The notes: generated by a model not told the origin, from the sequence alone. Counted from the first letter of the stretch, positions 1-6,521 are shown. The stretch: DNA of 6,813 nt from CAZMLC01 sp964567125 (GCA_964567125.1 CAZMLC010000110.1:1-6813); one strand, 5' to 3'. Numbers and translations are program-made.

Positions 1-1
1 G

Positions 2-1282
2 TGTTCACTTTCGTTTGCCAATACCGCGCGCGGCGCGTTGGGTCTGTATAAAGTCGGGACGAATATCCTTGCGTTGTCCGGAACAAGCACGTATGACGGC
101 AACACAACGCTGAACGGGGGGATTCTGTCATTGAGCAATGCCAATGCTCTCGGGTCAACCAATGGATATACGACGATCAACCGCGTAGGCGGAACGTCGC
201 CTCTCTATACGGATTCGACCGGACAGCTGCAACTGAATGCAAACAATGCACCCTTGGTCTGGAATGAAAATTTCTATCTGACCGGTGCTGAACAGTATGG
301 GTATACGGGAGCGCTGCGCAACAATGCGGGAACAAACATTTTGAATGGATGGATCCGGATTTTCGGTGCCAGTGCGCGCATCGGCGTAACAGCCGGAAGT
401 TTGATCATCAATGGACCTATTGAACGGATTGACTCTGCCACCAATCCGATGCTGGTGTTGAATCCGAACGCGGGCATGATGGTGGTCAGCAACAGTATCA
501 ATTTGGGCACAGGTGGAATGAATTTCCACAGCGGCGGCACTGTGTGGCTCTGCGCAACAGGCAACGTTTGGGGTTCATACCAGCAAATCCAATATGGCTG
601 TATTGTTCGCTTGGGTGTGGATCATGCCTTGCCAACAGGGGTGAAACTGACGCTGGGCAATACAGGCACCCCGCCGGGGAATGGGACATTCGATCTGTAT
701 GGGTTTGATCAGACGCTCGCAGGGCTCGCCCAATATGGAACGGATGCCTCTTATCCCAACAACAGTATCCGCAATACGCAGGCAAAAGACATGAGTACTC
801 TGACGATCGCCCAGACTGCCGGTGTGAACGATCTCTTCGGTGGACGGATTCTAGAGAATATCAACCTCGTGATGGCCGGTACCCCAACATCGACCTTGAC
901 TTTAGCGGCGAGCAACAGTCTCTCCGGCAGTGTCACCGTGAATGGTGGAACGCTTGCGATTGGCGCAGCCGGGGCGTTGGGGTCAAGCTGCACAAACATC
1001 ATCCTTACTGCGGGAACATTGTCGTTGCAAAACACAGCAGGGTCGGCGATCGCGGATACTGCGACGATTCGTCTGGCAGGGGGCGGAGGTGCGAAAATCG
1101 ACGTCACGAATGGCGTCGTGGAGACAGTTCGCTTTTTGCTTGTGGATGGCATATACAAACGCGCCGGTACGTATGGTTCGCTCGATAGTCCGGCCGCTAC
1201 CCGCGACAGCACGCTGTTTTCCGGGATGGGCGTGTTGAATGTGCGTAGCGATATTTCCGGTACATCCATTCTGATACGTTAA
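2..1282 (+). CDS. Autotransporter-associated beta-strand repeat protein, 5'-truncated (C-terminal 426 residues)
   Basis: The frame is open to the left window edge, so this is the C-terminal part of a longer gene. A TTG at nt 38 could be read as a start, but it has no ribosome site and lies inside the first repeat unit. Two copies of the autotransporter-associated beta-strand repeat pattern are visible at nt 59-157 and 887-985. They align without gaps over 33 residues, sharing an NGG turn, Leu at +4 after the turn and a terminal ALGS. The protein is rich in Gly, Ser, Thr, Asn and Ala, has few cysteines and no predicted membrane segment, as expected for a secreted beta-helix passenger. The last part (about nt 1130-1243) has the Y-G-S..S-P-A...D..F-S-G-x-G-V-L pattern that I associate with Verrucomicrobia-like members. 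It ends in ILIR with no beta-barrel, PEP-CTERM or other sorting tail. Family membership is fairly firm; the biological role (surface or extracellular structure or adhesion) is inference. Confidence 0.78.
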   Translation, partial: CSLSFANTARGALGLYKVGTNILALSGTSTYDGNTTLNGGILSLSNANALGSTNGYTTINRVGGTSPLYTDSTGQLQLNANNAPLVWNENFYLTGAEQYGYTGALRNNAGTNILNGWIRIFGASARIGVTAGSLIINGPIERIDSATNPMLVLNPNAGMMVVSNSINLGTGGMNFHSGGTVWLCATGNVWGSYQQIQYGCIVRLGVDHALPTGVKLTLGNTGTPPGNGTFDLYGFDQTLAGLAQYGTDASYPNNSIRNTQAKDMSTLTIAQTAGVNDLFGGRILENINLVMAGTPTSTLTLAASNSLSGSVTVNGGTLAIGAAGALGSSCTNIILTAGTLSLQNTAGSAIADTATIRLAGGGGAKIDVTNGVVETVRFLLVDGIYKRAGTYGSLDSPAATRDSTLFSGMGVLNVRSDISGTSILIR

Positions 1283-1475
1283 GCGAAAACGTGCGTAAAT
1301 TCCGTTCCCGGAACATGATAGTGCGTGTTTCATGCGGTGGTTGGCCGGATGTGCAAAAATCACGGAGAAGCCGATCATCAGAGAATAGATTTTCCCGTTC
1401 AGGGTCCGCGGAGGCGATCGTCGGATTTTGCATTCGACGGCTGGTTATGGCATCGAAAAAAACGTAATTCACGTA
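1283..1475. other. Non-coding spacer between the repeat protein and the NYN gene
   Basis: No convincing gene lies here. An open frame at nt 1325-1537 has no ribosome site, no recognisable motif and runs across the promoter of the next gene. Apart from the hairpin at 1418-1440, the only structure seen is an 11-base palindrome (GTTCC-C-GGAAC, nt 1304-1314), too small to be a terminator. No intrinsic terminator with a U-tract is visible after the stop codon at 1280-1282. Confidence 0.6.
1418..1440. other. Stable hairpin without a U-tract
   Basis: Bases 1418-1426 pair with 1432-1440 in an uninterrupted 9-base-pair stem (two G-U wobbles) closed by a 5-nt loop (1427-1431). No T-run follows on the + strand and no matching run lies on the other side, so it is not a classical intrinsic terminator in either direction. 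It lies 35 bases before the -35 box of the NYN promoter. It could end or protect the upstream transcript, bind a regulator, or be chance. Confidence 0.35.
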
Positions 1476-1504
1476 TAGACACAATGAACCCTATATGTCA
1501 TAAT
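1476..1504 (+). promoter_or_regulatory. Predicted sigma70-type promoter of the NYN gene
   Basis: A -35 box TAGACA (1476-1481, 5 of 6 to consensus), a 17-base spacer and a -10 box CATAAT (1499-1504, 5 of 6) are present, with an extended -10 TG at 1496-1497. Transcription would start near 1511 and give a leader of about 60 nt. A small inverted repeat, ACGT-N5-ACGT (1462-1474), sits just upstream and is a weak candidate operator. Confidence 0.55.
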
Positions 1505-1571
1505 GAGAGTGTGGAGAAGCATACAGGTATTAGGTAGGTCGAAACAGTAATAAACCGAAAGGATAAATATC

Positions 1572-2396
1572 ATGTCAGTCAAAACAATGATCTTTGTAGA
1601 TGGTAGTTGGCTCTATCACAGTCGTCAGGTTTTATTTGAGTCACTGGGCGAAGAAAGCGGTTTTGAGATTGATTATAAACGGATACCAGACATTATTGCG
1701 CACCAAATCGCAAACTTGTTGGATACGGAAGTCGATGTGGTTCGCACGAATTACTTTGGTACCATCCCGGTGAACAAGCAGGGATATAATCCATCCAAAC
1801 AGAAATCATTTTATGATTTTCTCTCACTGCAATGCGCCTATGACACAGAAATTCTTGAAATTGATTTCCGCCGCGAACCGCATGCGCGTCCAGATGATAA
1901 ATGGGTGAATGTGGCTCTGGCGTCATCCATGTTGTACTATGCATCGGTGCCTGGCGCATTCGATGTCGCGACGATTATCGGCGGTGACGCGGATTACATC
2001 CCCTTGCTGCGGCGCGTCCGTTCAATGGGCAAACGCGTCCAGATCGTGGGAATGAACAACATCGATGGCAAGTTCCTGACCAGCGCCATGCTGTTGACAA
2101 CACCGGGCATTCAGGATCTTCCTCCGATCTTCCTGGATGAGCATTCGCAGCAGATTCGCCTGGTGCGTGAGGAGCAATCCCGCGTCTGCAAGACGTGCGG
2201 ACGCACGGAGATGACCACATGGGCCGGAGCGGAGTTCTTCTGTTCATCGTGCCGCAGTGAACATCGCAAGCAGGTCCGTGTTTGCGATACGTGCGGACGC
2301 GAAGAGGAAACCACGTGGGATAAGCCCTTCTTCTACTGTACGGAATGCCGTTCGAAGCATCGTGCTACCGATGGTGTGCCACCGCCTGCAGTGTAA
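1572..2396 (+). CDS. NYN (PIN-like) domain protein with two C-terminal zinc ribbons
   Basis: The 274-residue protein starts at an ATG with AAAGGA (1558-1563) 8 nt upstream. Residues 1 to about 180 form a NYN/LabA-like (DUF88) domain of the PIN nuclease superfamily. The first strand carries IFVDGSWLY with Asp10; the helix KWVNVALASSML is at 110-121; the strand-plus-acid motif IIGGDADYIPLL (135-146) contains Asp139 and Asp141; and GKRVQIVG follows. In many family members the helix reads K-x-V-D-x-x-L-x-x-D, so Asn113 and Ser119 stand where acids are often found. Residues 205-264 are two zinc ribbons of 32-residue period, with Cys at 206/209/224/227 and 238/241/256/259. NYN domains are generally linked to RNA cleavage or binding; the ribbons suggest nucleic-acid or protein contacts. 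Single-gene unit: own promoter upstream, terminator downstream. The cellular target is unknown and nuclease activity is not assured. Confidence 0.9.
   Translation: MSVKTMIFVDGSWLYHSRQVLFESLGEESGFEIDYKRIPDIIAHQIANLLDTEVDVVRTNYFGTIPVNKQGYNPSKQKSFYDFLSLQCAYDTEILEIDFRREPHARPDDKWVNVALASSMLYYASVPGAFDVATIIGGDADYIPLLRRVRSMGKRVQIVGMNNIDGKFLTSAMLLTTPGIQDLPPIFLDEHSQQIRLVREEQSRVCKTCGRTEMTTWAGAEFFCSSCRSEHRKQVRVCDTCGREEETTWDKPFFYCTECRSKHRATDGVPPPAV
2184..2363 (+). repeat. Tandem zinc-ribbon duplication inside the NYN gene
   Basis: Unit 1 (2184-2267) and unit 2 (2280-2363) are offset by exactly 96 bases, or 32 codons. Over 28 residues 17 are identical, including all four cysteines (CxxC-x14-CxxC), a CGR after the first pair, TTW in the middle and CRS-x-HR at the end. 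Most matching codons differ at third positions, so the duplication is not recent. Confidence 0.85.
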
Positions 2397-2414
2397 GAGG
2401 TTGGTTCCTTTGAT

Positions 2415-2446
2415 GGCGGGCTGAAAGGCCCGCCTTTTTGCTTTTT
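2415..2446 (+). terminator. Intrinsic terminator after the NYN gene
   Basis: A 7-base-pair GC-only stem (GGCGGGC at 2415-2421 with GCCCGCC at 2428-2434) with a 6-nt loop is followed by TTTTT, GC, TTTTT (2435-2446). It lies 18 nt after the NYN stop codon. It ends only two bases before the next start codon at 2449, so the U-tract occupies the ribosome-binding region of the downstream gene. Confidence 0.88.
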
Positions 2447-2448
2447 CT

Positions 2449-4083
2449 ATGCAGTTCAAAGTCACATTTCATCCCTTGGAACGGAGTGTCTGGGTTCAGT
2501 CCGGCACACCGTTGCGCGATGCGGCCCAGCGTGCCGGAATCCGTTTGGATACGCCCTGTGCCGGCAAGGGGACGTGTGCCAAATGCCGCGTGCGGATCAT
2601 TGCGGGAAAAACGGATCCGGCGTGTTCGGAACATCGTCTGACCAACGACGAATTAGCGCGCGGCGTCCGTCTGGCGTGTGTTACGTGCGTGACGGATCAT
2701 CTTGAGGTCGAAATCCCGCACGATGTATTGCATGGCCCCTTTTCATCAGGACAGGTGCTGACGACCGGCGAAGCCTTTTCCATTGTGTCCGATGCCTATC
2801 CAACGGGCGCATATGGGATCGCGGTCGATATCGGTACGACCACTATCGTCGGGGTTCTCTATGATCTGTCTTCAGGCCGTGACGTTGCGACAGCTGCGCA
2901 GTTGAATGCGCAGATTGAGGTCGGCGATGATGTGCTGAGCCGCATTGCGGCGGTGCGTGAGGATTATGCGCAGTTGGAGCACTTGCGTCTTTTGGTCGTC
3001 GGGACGTTGAATCGGATTTTTGAACAGCTGTATCAGCAGGCCGCATGTTCTGGCGAGCAGGTCGTCCGGATCGTGTTGGCGGGCAATACGACGATGCAGC
3101 AGATCGTTTTGGGTATTGATCCGTCGGCGTTAGGCGAATTGCCCTTTATGCCCGCGTTTTATGAGACGCAGCGCGTTTGTGCCGGCGAAATCGGATTGCA
3201 CGCGGCCGCGCAGGCCGAGGTTGTGGTTTTTCCGCAGATCGGTGGTTTTGTCGGCGGCGATACGGTTGCCGGCTTGTTGGCTGTCAATGCGCTGACGCTT
3301 GTGAAACCCACCGTAATGGTCGATATCGGCACAAACGGGGAGATCGTCCTGTTTGCTAACGGACAGCTGTTTGCAGCTTCAACCGCCGCAGGACCAGCCT
3401 TTGAGGGCGCGCGCATTCAGCAGGGGATGCGTGCTGTCGACGGCGCGATCGATCATGTTCTTTGGCAAAACAACATGCTGAGTTACCATGTGATCGGCGG
3501 CATGGTGCCCCGCGGATTGTGCGGCTCCGCGCTGGTCGATCTGGTCGCCATTCTGCTCCAGCTGGGCATCCTGGATGCGAGCGGAACGTTTGTCGCTCCG
3601 GCTGTGCTTCCGTCCGCCATCCCCGCATTGATCCGTGCGCGCGTTACAGACCGTGGTTTTGTGGTCGCGGTTGATGCGTCCGGCCTTCCTTTGGTGACGC
3701 TGACGCAGCACGATGTGCGCGAGCTGCAACTGGCCGCAGGCGCTATCCGCGCGGGGGTTGAGACACTCCTGGTCAAAGCCGGAATTACCGTCGCGGATTT
3801 AGATGCCGTATTGTTGGCGGGCGGTTTTGGCAACTATATCCGCCGCGAACATGCGATGCGTATCGGGCTGTTGCCGAAATTGTCCTTAGCGCGTGTAAAA
3901 TTTATCGGCAATGCCGCGTTAACGGGCGCGAAACGAGCCTTGCTCTCACAGAGCGAAGAGGCTGTCGCCATGGATATTCAGCGCCGCGTTCAGCACGTGG
4001 AACTTGCGGCTGAAGCCTGTTTTGCCGATTTGTATATGGACGCGATGGTCTTTCCGGACGACGAACAAGGAGGCACACCATGA
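2449..4083 (+). CDS. RACo-like corrinoid-protein reductive activator (2Fe-2S ferredoxin + ASKHA ATPase, DUF4445)
   Basis: The family reduces inactive Co(II) corrinoid in methyltransferases or corrinoid proteins to Co(I) at the cost of ATP, in the cytoplasm. Residues 1-90 are a plant-type [2Fe-2S] domain with Cys37-x5-Cys43-x2-Cys46 and Cys77. From about 123 the ATPase part shows VDIGTTT (Asp127), GNTTM (212-216), VDIGTNGE (Asp292), AAGPAFEGA, GLCGSALVD (356-364) and LAGGFGNYI (455-463). The end, with AMVFP, looks like the natural family C-terminus, and there is no C-terminal cysteine cluster of the RamA type. At 544 residues it is shorter than typical RACo proteins (over 600). ATG 2449 is chosen because the ferredoxin strand begins at once; an in-frame TGA at 2422 excludes a longer form. 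No Shine-Dalgarno is visible. It overlaps deoA by ATGA. No corrinoid methyltransferase is in view, so the client is unknown; a methionine synthase lacking its reactivation domain is one possibility. Confidence 0.9.
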   Translation: MQFKVTFHPLERSVWVQSGTPLRDAAQRAGIRLDTPCAGKGTCAKCRVRIIAGKTDPACSEHRLTNDELARGVRLACVTCVTDHLEVEIPHDVLHGPFSSGQVLTTGEAFSIVSDAYPTGAYGIAVDIGTTTIVGVLYDLSSGRDVATAAQLNAQIEVGDDVLSRIAAVREDYAQLEHLRLLVVGTLNRIFEQLYQQAACSGEQVVRIVLAGNTTMQQIVLGIDPSALGELPFMPAFYETQRVCAGEIGLHAAAQAEVVVFPQIGGFVGGDTVAGLLAVNALTLVKPTVMVDIGTNGEIVLFANGQLFAASTAAGPAFEGARIQQGMRAVDGAIDHVLWQNNMLSYHVIGGMVPRGLCGSALVDLVAILLQLGILDASGTFVAPAVLPSAIPALIRARVTDRGFVVAVDASGLPLVTLTQHDVRELQLAAGAIRAGVETLLVKAGITVADLDAVLLAGGFGNYIRREHAMRIGLLPKLSLARVKFIGNAALTGAKRALLSQSEEAVAMDIQRRVQHVELAAEACFADLYMDAMVFPDDEQGGTP

Positions 4084-5393
4084 TCCCGCAGTGGGTGATT
4101 GAGAAAAAGCGCGATGGCGGTGTTTTAGACGACGCTGAAATCCGCGCGTTTATTGACGGCTTTACGGCGGGGCGGATTCCCGATTATCAGATGTCCGCGC
4201 TGGCCATGGCGATTTACTTTAAAGGCATGGACGAACGCGAAACCGCCACCTTGACCGATGCGATGATGCGGTCCGGGGATTTGATTGATTTTTCAGGCTG
4301 GCCGCGTCCAACCGCCGACAAACATTCGACGGGCGGAATCGGGGATAAGCTCTCCCTGATGATTGCGCCGCTCGCAGCGGCCGCAGGCTTGGCGGTCCCG
4401 ATGATTTCCGGACGAGGACTCGGTATTACCGGTGGAACGCTCGACAAACTGGAGTCGATTCCCGGCTATGATACGCGCCTGAGTATTGACCGCTTCCGCG
4501 CTGTGATCGATTCTGTCGGCTGTTCGATTATCGGACAGACCGAGCGGTTGGCGCCTGCCGATAAACGGCTCTACGCGTTGCGCGATGTTACGGGAACGGT
4601 TCCCTGTATTCCCTTGATCACCGCAAGTATCATGTCGAAGAAGCTGGCGGAAGGTGCTGAAACGCTGGTGTTTGATGTGAAGTGCGGCCGTGCAGCCTTT
4701 ATGCAGACGCGCGCACAGGCGCAACTGCTGGCCGAAAGCTTAACGCGGGTCGGACGTGCGCTGGGGCGCAAGACCGCCGCGCTGATCACCGCGATGGATC
4801 GACCTCTGGGACGTAGCGCGGGAAATGCCGTTGAGGTCCGTGAGGCCGTTGAAACGCTGAAGGGCGCCGGACCCGACGATACGCGGGCCCTGACAATAGC
4901 CTTGACTGCGGCGATGACCGTGACCGCGGGTATCCATCCAGACTACACGACGGCGCAGGCGCAACTCACGGCCTTGCTCGATGCGGGCACGGCTTTGGAT
5001 ATTTTCCGCCGTATGGTTGTTGCGCAGGGCGGCGATCCGCGTTTTATTGACGACCCGCAAGCCCTGCCGCAGCCGACGTGTTGCGTGGAGGTGCGCGCGC
5101 CACGGCCAGGCTATGTCCATGACGTCGATGCGCGTGAAATCGGAAAGATTGTTCTGCAGCTGGGCGGCGGACGCACGTCGGTGACGGATGCGATTGATTT
5201 TTCAGCAGGCGTTGATGGCCTGGTCCAGCAGGGTGAGTATGTCGAGAAGGGCGGAGTCCTGATGCGGCTCTGCGCGCGCGATGCACAGCGCATGGATGCG
5301 GTCCGTGCACGGGCGCAGGCGGCTGTGCAGCTTGCAGATGCGAAACCGGAACCGCAGCCCTTGATTATCGATAACCGCGACCTGTTCGCGTGA
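4080..5393 (+). CDS. deoA: Thymidine phosphorylase
   Basis: Cytoplasmic enzyme that splits thymidine or deoxyuridine with phosphate into base and 2-deoxyribose-1-phosphate. The 437 residues match the family length (about 430-440). The start ATG has a strong AAGGAGG (4067-4073) 6 nt upstream and overlaps the previous stop codon (ATGA), implying translational coupling. KHSTGGIGDK (81-90) and the family signature SGRGLGITGGTLDKLE (110-125) hold the phosphate site. Counting back three residues from the E. coli enzyme, as I recall its numbering, Lys81, Ser83, Ser92, Ser110 and Thr120 for phosphate and Arg168, Ser183 and Lys187 for the base are all present. The residue two before Ser110 is Met108, as in thymidine phosphorylases; pyrimidine-nucleoside phosphorylases of Bacillus type have Lys there, so thymidine/deoxyuridine preference is more likely than uridine. 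Ile116 replaces the His seen in E. coli. A C-terminal PYNP_C domain occupies about 335-420. Broad-specificity Pdp remains an alternative. Confidence 0.94.
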   Translation: MIPQWVIEKKRDGGVLDDAEIRAFIDGFTAGRIPDYQMSALAMAIYFKGMDERETATLTDAMMRSGDLIDFSGWPRPTADKHSTGGIGDKLSLMIAPLAAAAGLAVPMISGRGLGITGGTLDKLESIPGYDTRLSIDRFRAVIDSVGCSIIGQTERLAPADKRLYALRDVTGTVPCIPLITASIMSKKLAEGAETLVFDVKCGRAAFMQTRAQAQLLAESLTRVGRALGRKTAALITAMDRPLGRSAGNAVEVREAVETLKGAGPDDTRALTIALTAAMTVTAGIHPDYTTAQAQLTALLDAGTALDIFRRMVVAQGGDPRFIDDPQALPQPTCCVEVRAPRPGYVHDVDAREIGKIVLQLGGGRTSVTDAIDFSAGVDGLVQQGEYVEKGGVLMRLCARDAQRMDAVRARAQAAVQLADAKPEPQPLIIDNRDLFA

Positions 5394-5406
5394 AAGGATG
5401 GCGTAG

Positions 5407-5835
5407 ATGAGCGAGCACGACGATAAACAGGTGACAATTCCGCAGGCCGTACGCGACCTGCTGATTCAGCAGGCACGCGCAACTGCGCAACAGGCGTACT
5501 GCCCGTATTCGCACTATCCAGTGGGGGCTGCGGTCCTCACTTCAGACGGCGCGGTCTATACCGGATGCAACGTGGAAAACGCATCGTACGGGTTGACCGT
5601 GTGCGCGGAGCGCATCGCTCTGTTTAAGGCTGTCAGCCAAGGCCGTCGCGATATTGTCGCGCTGGCGGTTGTCGGGGGGACGCCGCGTCAACCGGCAACG
5701 CCGTGCGGTGCCTGCCTTCAGGTTCTTGCCGAGTTTGCGGATGCCGAATGCCCTGTTTTCATCCGTCCCCGTAAAGGCGGAAAGGGTGTCAATCGCCTTT
5801 TAAGCGAGCTGCTGCCCGTTGTTTTTAAAAAGTAA
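5407..5835 (+). CDS. cdd: Cytidine deaminase
   Basis: Zinc enzyme deaminating cytidine and deoxycytidine to uridine and deoxyuridine in the cytoplasm, feeding the adjacent phosphorylase. At 142 residues it is the short, normally homotetrameric form. YCPYSHYPVGAA (31-42) is the usual N-terminal substrate-pocket motif, and CNVENASYG (54-62) holds the ribose-binding Asn55 and Glu57. VCAERIA (65-71) gives the zinc ligand Cys66 and the proton-shuttling Glu68; PCGACLQ (99-105) gives zinc ligands Cys100 and Cys103. The C-terminal LLP..F is also typical. The start lies 13 nt after the deoA stop, with AAAGGA (5393-5398) 8 nt upstream. All catalytic residues are intact. Operon membership with deoA is inferred from spacing and shared strand. 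Confidence 0.96.
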   Translation: MSEHDDKQVTIPQAVRDLLIQQARATAQQAYCPYSHYPVGAAVLTSDGAVYTGCNVENASYGLTVCAERIALFKAVSQGRRDIVALAVVGGTPRQPATPCGACLQVLAEFADAECPVFIRPRKGGKGVNRLLSELLPVVFKK

Positions 5836-5859
5836 TTACGCAGTTGAGCACGGTTCGAT

Positions 5860-6456
5860 ATGGTGATTTATGTTGATTTTGACGATGTGATTTGTGAGAC
5901 AGCGTGCGCGTTGTCTGCATTGGCGGATCGTTTGTTCGGTCGCAAGGTTCCTTACGAAGCGATTCAGCATTTTGAGCTGGAAAAATCGTTTGACCTGACC
6001 GCGGAACAATTGGATGCGTTGATGGAACATGCGCATACGCCGGAGTTTCTCGCGAATCTGACGTTAACGGAGGGGGCGGACACCGCGTTACGTCTTCTTG
6101 TATGTCGCGGACACTCGGTTCAGATCGTGACAGGTCGCCCTTCGTTCTGCCATGAGGGCACCGTGCACTGGTTGGAAAAGTATGCGCTGGGCGACCTTCC
6201 GATTGTCTACGTTGATAAGTACGGACGTGGCCAGCATGGCCGGAAATCCGCGATGCCACCGCTGCTGACACTCGGGGAGTTCAATCGCTTGCACTACGAT
6301 GTGGCGATTGACGATTCGCCTGTCGCGCTCGACATTCTGTCGGTTCGTCCCCAGTGCCAGACATTGATTTTTCATCGTCCATGGAATCAACACTATCGCC
6401 GGCCAGCTATGCAGCGCGTGATGAATTGGCCGGAGATTGTCGACAGATTGACATGA
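5860..6456 (+). CDS. HAD-type 5'-(deoxy)pyrimidine nucleotidase-like protein (NT5C family)
   Basis: The 198-residue protein has HAD motif I as VDFDDV with Asp6 (nucleophile) and Asp8 (acid/base), a helical cap at about 15-75, motif II IVTGRPS (89-95, Thr91), and motif IV DVAIDDSP (147-154, Asp151/Asp152) for magnesium. FHRPWN (171-176) near the end is reminiscent of the NT5C group, which dephosphorylates deoxyribonucleoside 5'-monophosphates. The motif III lysine is not certain: Lys120 in VDKYGR and Lys129 are both further from motif IV than in the human enzymes. ATG 5860, 24 nt after cdd, is the natural start because motif I begins at once; the only ribosome-site candidate is a weak GAG 11 nt upstream. 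The neighbours cdd and deoA support a nucleotide-to-nucleoside step, making the substrate inference reasonable. A different small phosphate ester substrate is possible. Confidence 0.78.
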   Translation: MVIYVDFDDVICETACALSALADRLFGRKVPYEAIQHFELEKSFDLTAEQLDALMEHAHTPEFLANLTLTEGADTALRLLVCRGHSVQIVTGRPSFCHEGTVHWLEKYALGDLPIVYVDKYGRGQHGRKSAMPPLLTLGEFNRLHYDVAIDDSPVALDILSVRPQCQTLIFHRPWNQHYRRPAMQRVMNWPEIVDRLT

Positions 6457-6466
6457 TTTTTCAGGC

Positions 6467-6494
6467 TTGCAGCGATGCGCAAAGGATGTATAGT
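6467..6494 (+). promoter_or_regulatory. Predicted sigma70-type promoter of the TetR-family gene
   Basis: The -35 box TTGCAG (6467-6472) and the -10 box TATAGT (6489-6494, 5 of 6 to consensus) are separated by 16 bases. The predicted start, near 6501, leaves a leader of about 20 nt before the ATG at 6522. Two half-matching inverted repeats (TTGC/GCAA at 6467-6482 and GCG-ATG-CGC at 6472-6480) fall inside it and might be part of an operator, but neither is long enough to call. Confidence 0.45.
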
Positions 6495-6521
6495 AGTGTA
6501 ACGTGATAACCGGAAGGATCG

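Noticed and set aside
38..40. TTG as the true start of the beta-strand repeat protein
   Set aside because: The frame continues open to base 2, there is no Shine-Dalgarno, and it would start just before a repeat unit; the gene is more simply truncated by the window edge.
1304..1314. Palindrome GTTCC-C-GGAAC as a terminator
   Set aside because: Five base pairs with a one-base centre cannot form a stable hairpin and no T-run follows; an operator role cannot be supported from one copy.
1325..1537. Open frame of 70 codons in the spacer before the NYN gene
   Set aside because: It has no ribosome site and no recognisable domain, and it crosses the predicted -35/-10 boxes of the next gene.
2094..2099. 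Perfect TTGACA inside the NYN gene as a promoter for the downstream block
   Set aside because: No -10 box follows at a usable distance, and the bases encode conserved-looking protein sequence.
4293..5120. Minus-strand open frames within deoA
   Set aside because: They mirror a well-conserved enzyme in GC-rich sequence and show no motifs or ribosome sites.
5398..5406. Two-codon open frame (ATG GCG TAG) abutting the cdd start
   Set aside because: It overlaps the ribosome site of cdd with no spacing for its own initiation; most likely chance.
5825..6271. Minus-strand open frame of 148 codons
   Set aside because: It lies opposite the nucleotidase gene, whose HAD motifs are clear; composition and lack of motifs mark it as a shadow frame.
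6448..6453. Perfect TTGACA as the -35 box for the TetR gene
   Set aside because: No -10-like hexamer lies 15-19 bases downstream; the box at 6467 pairs better with TATAGT at 6489.
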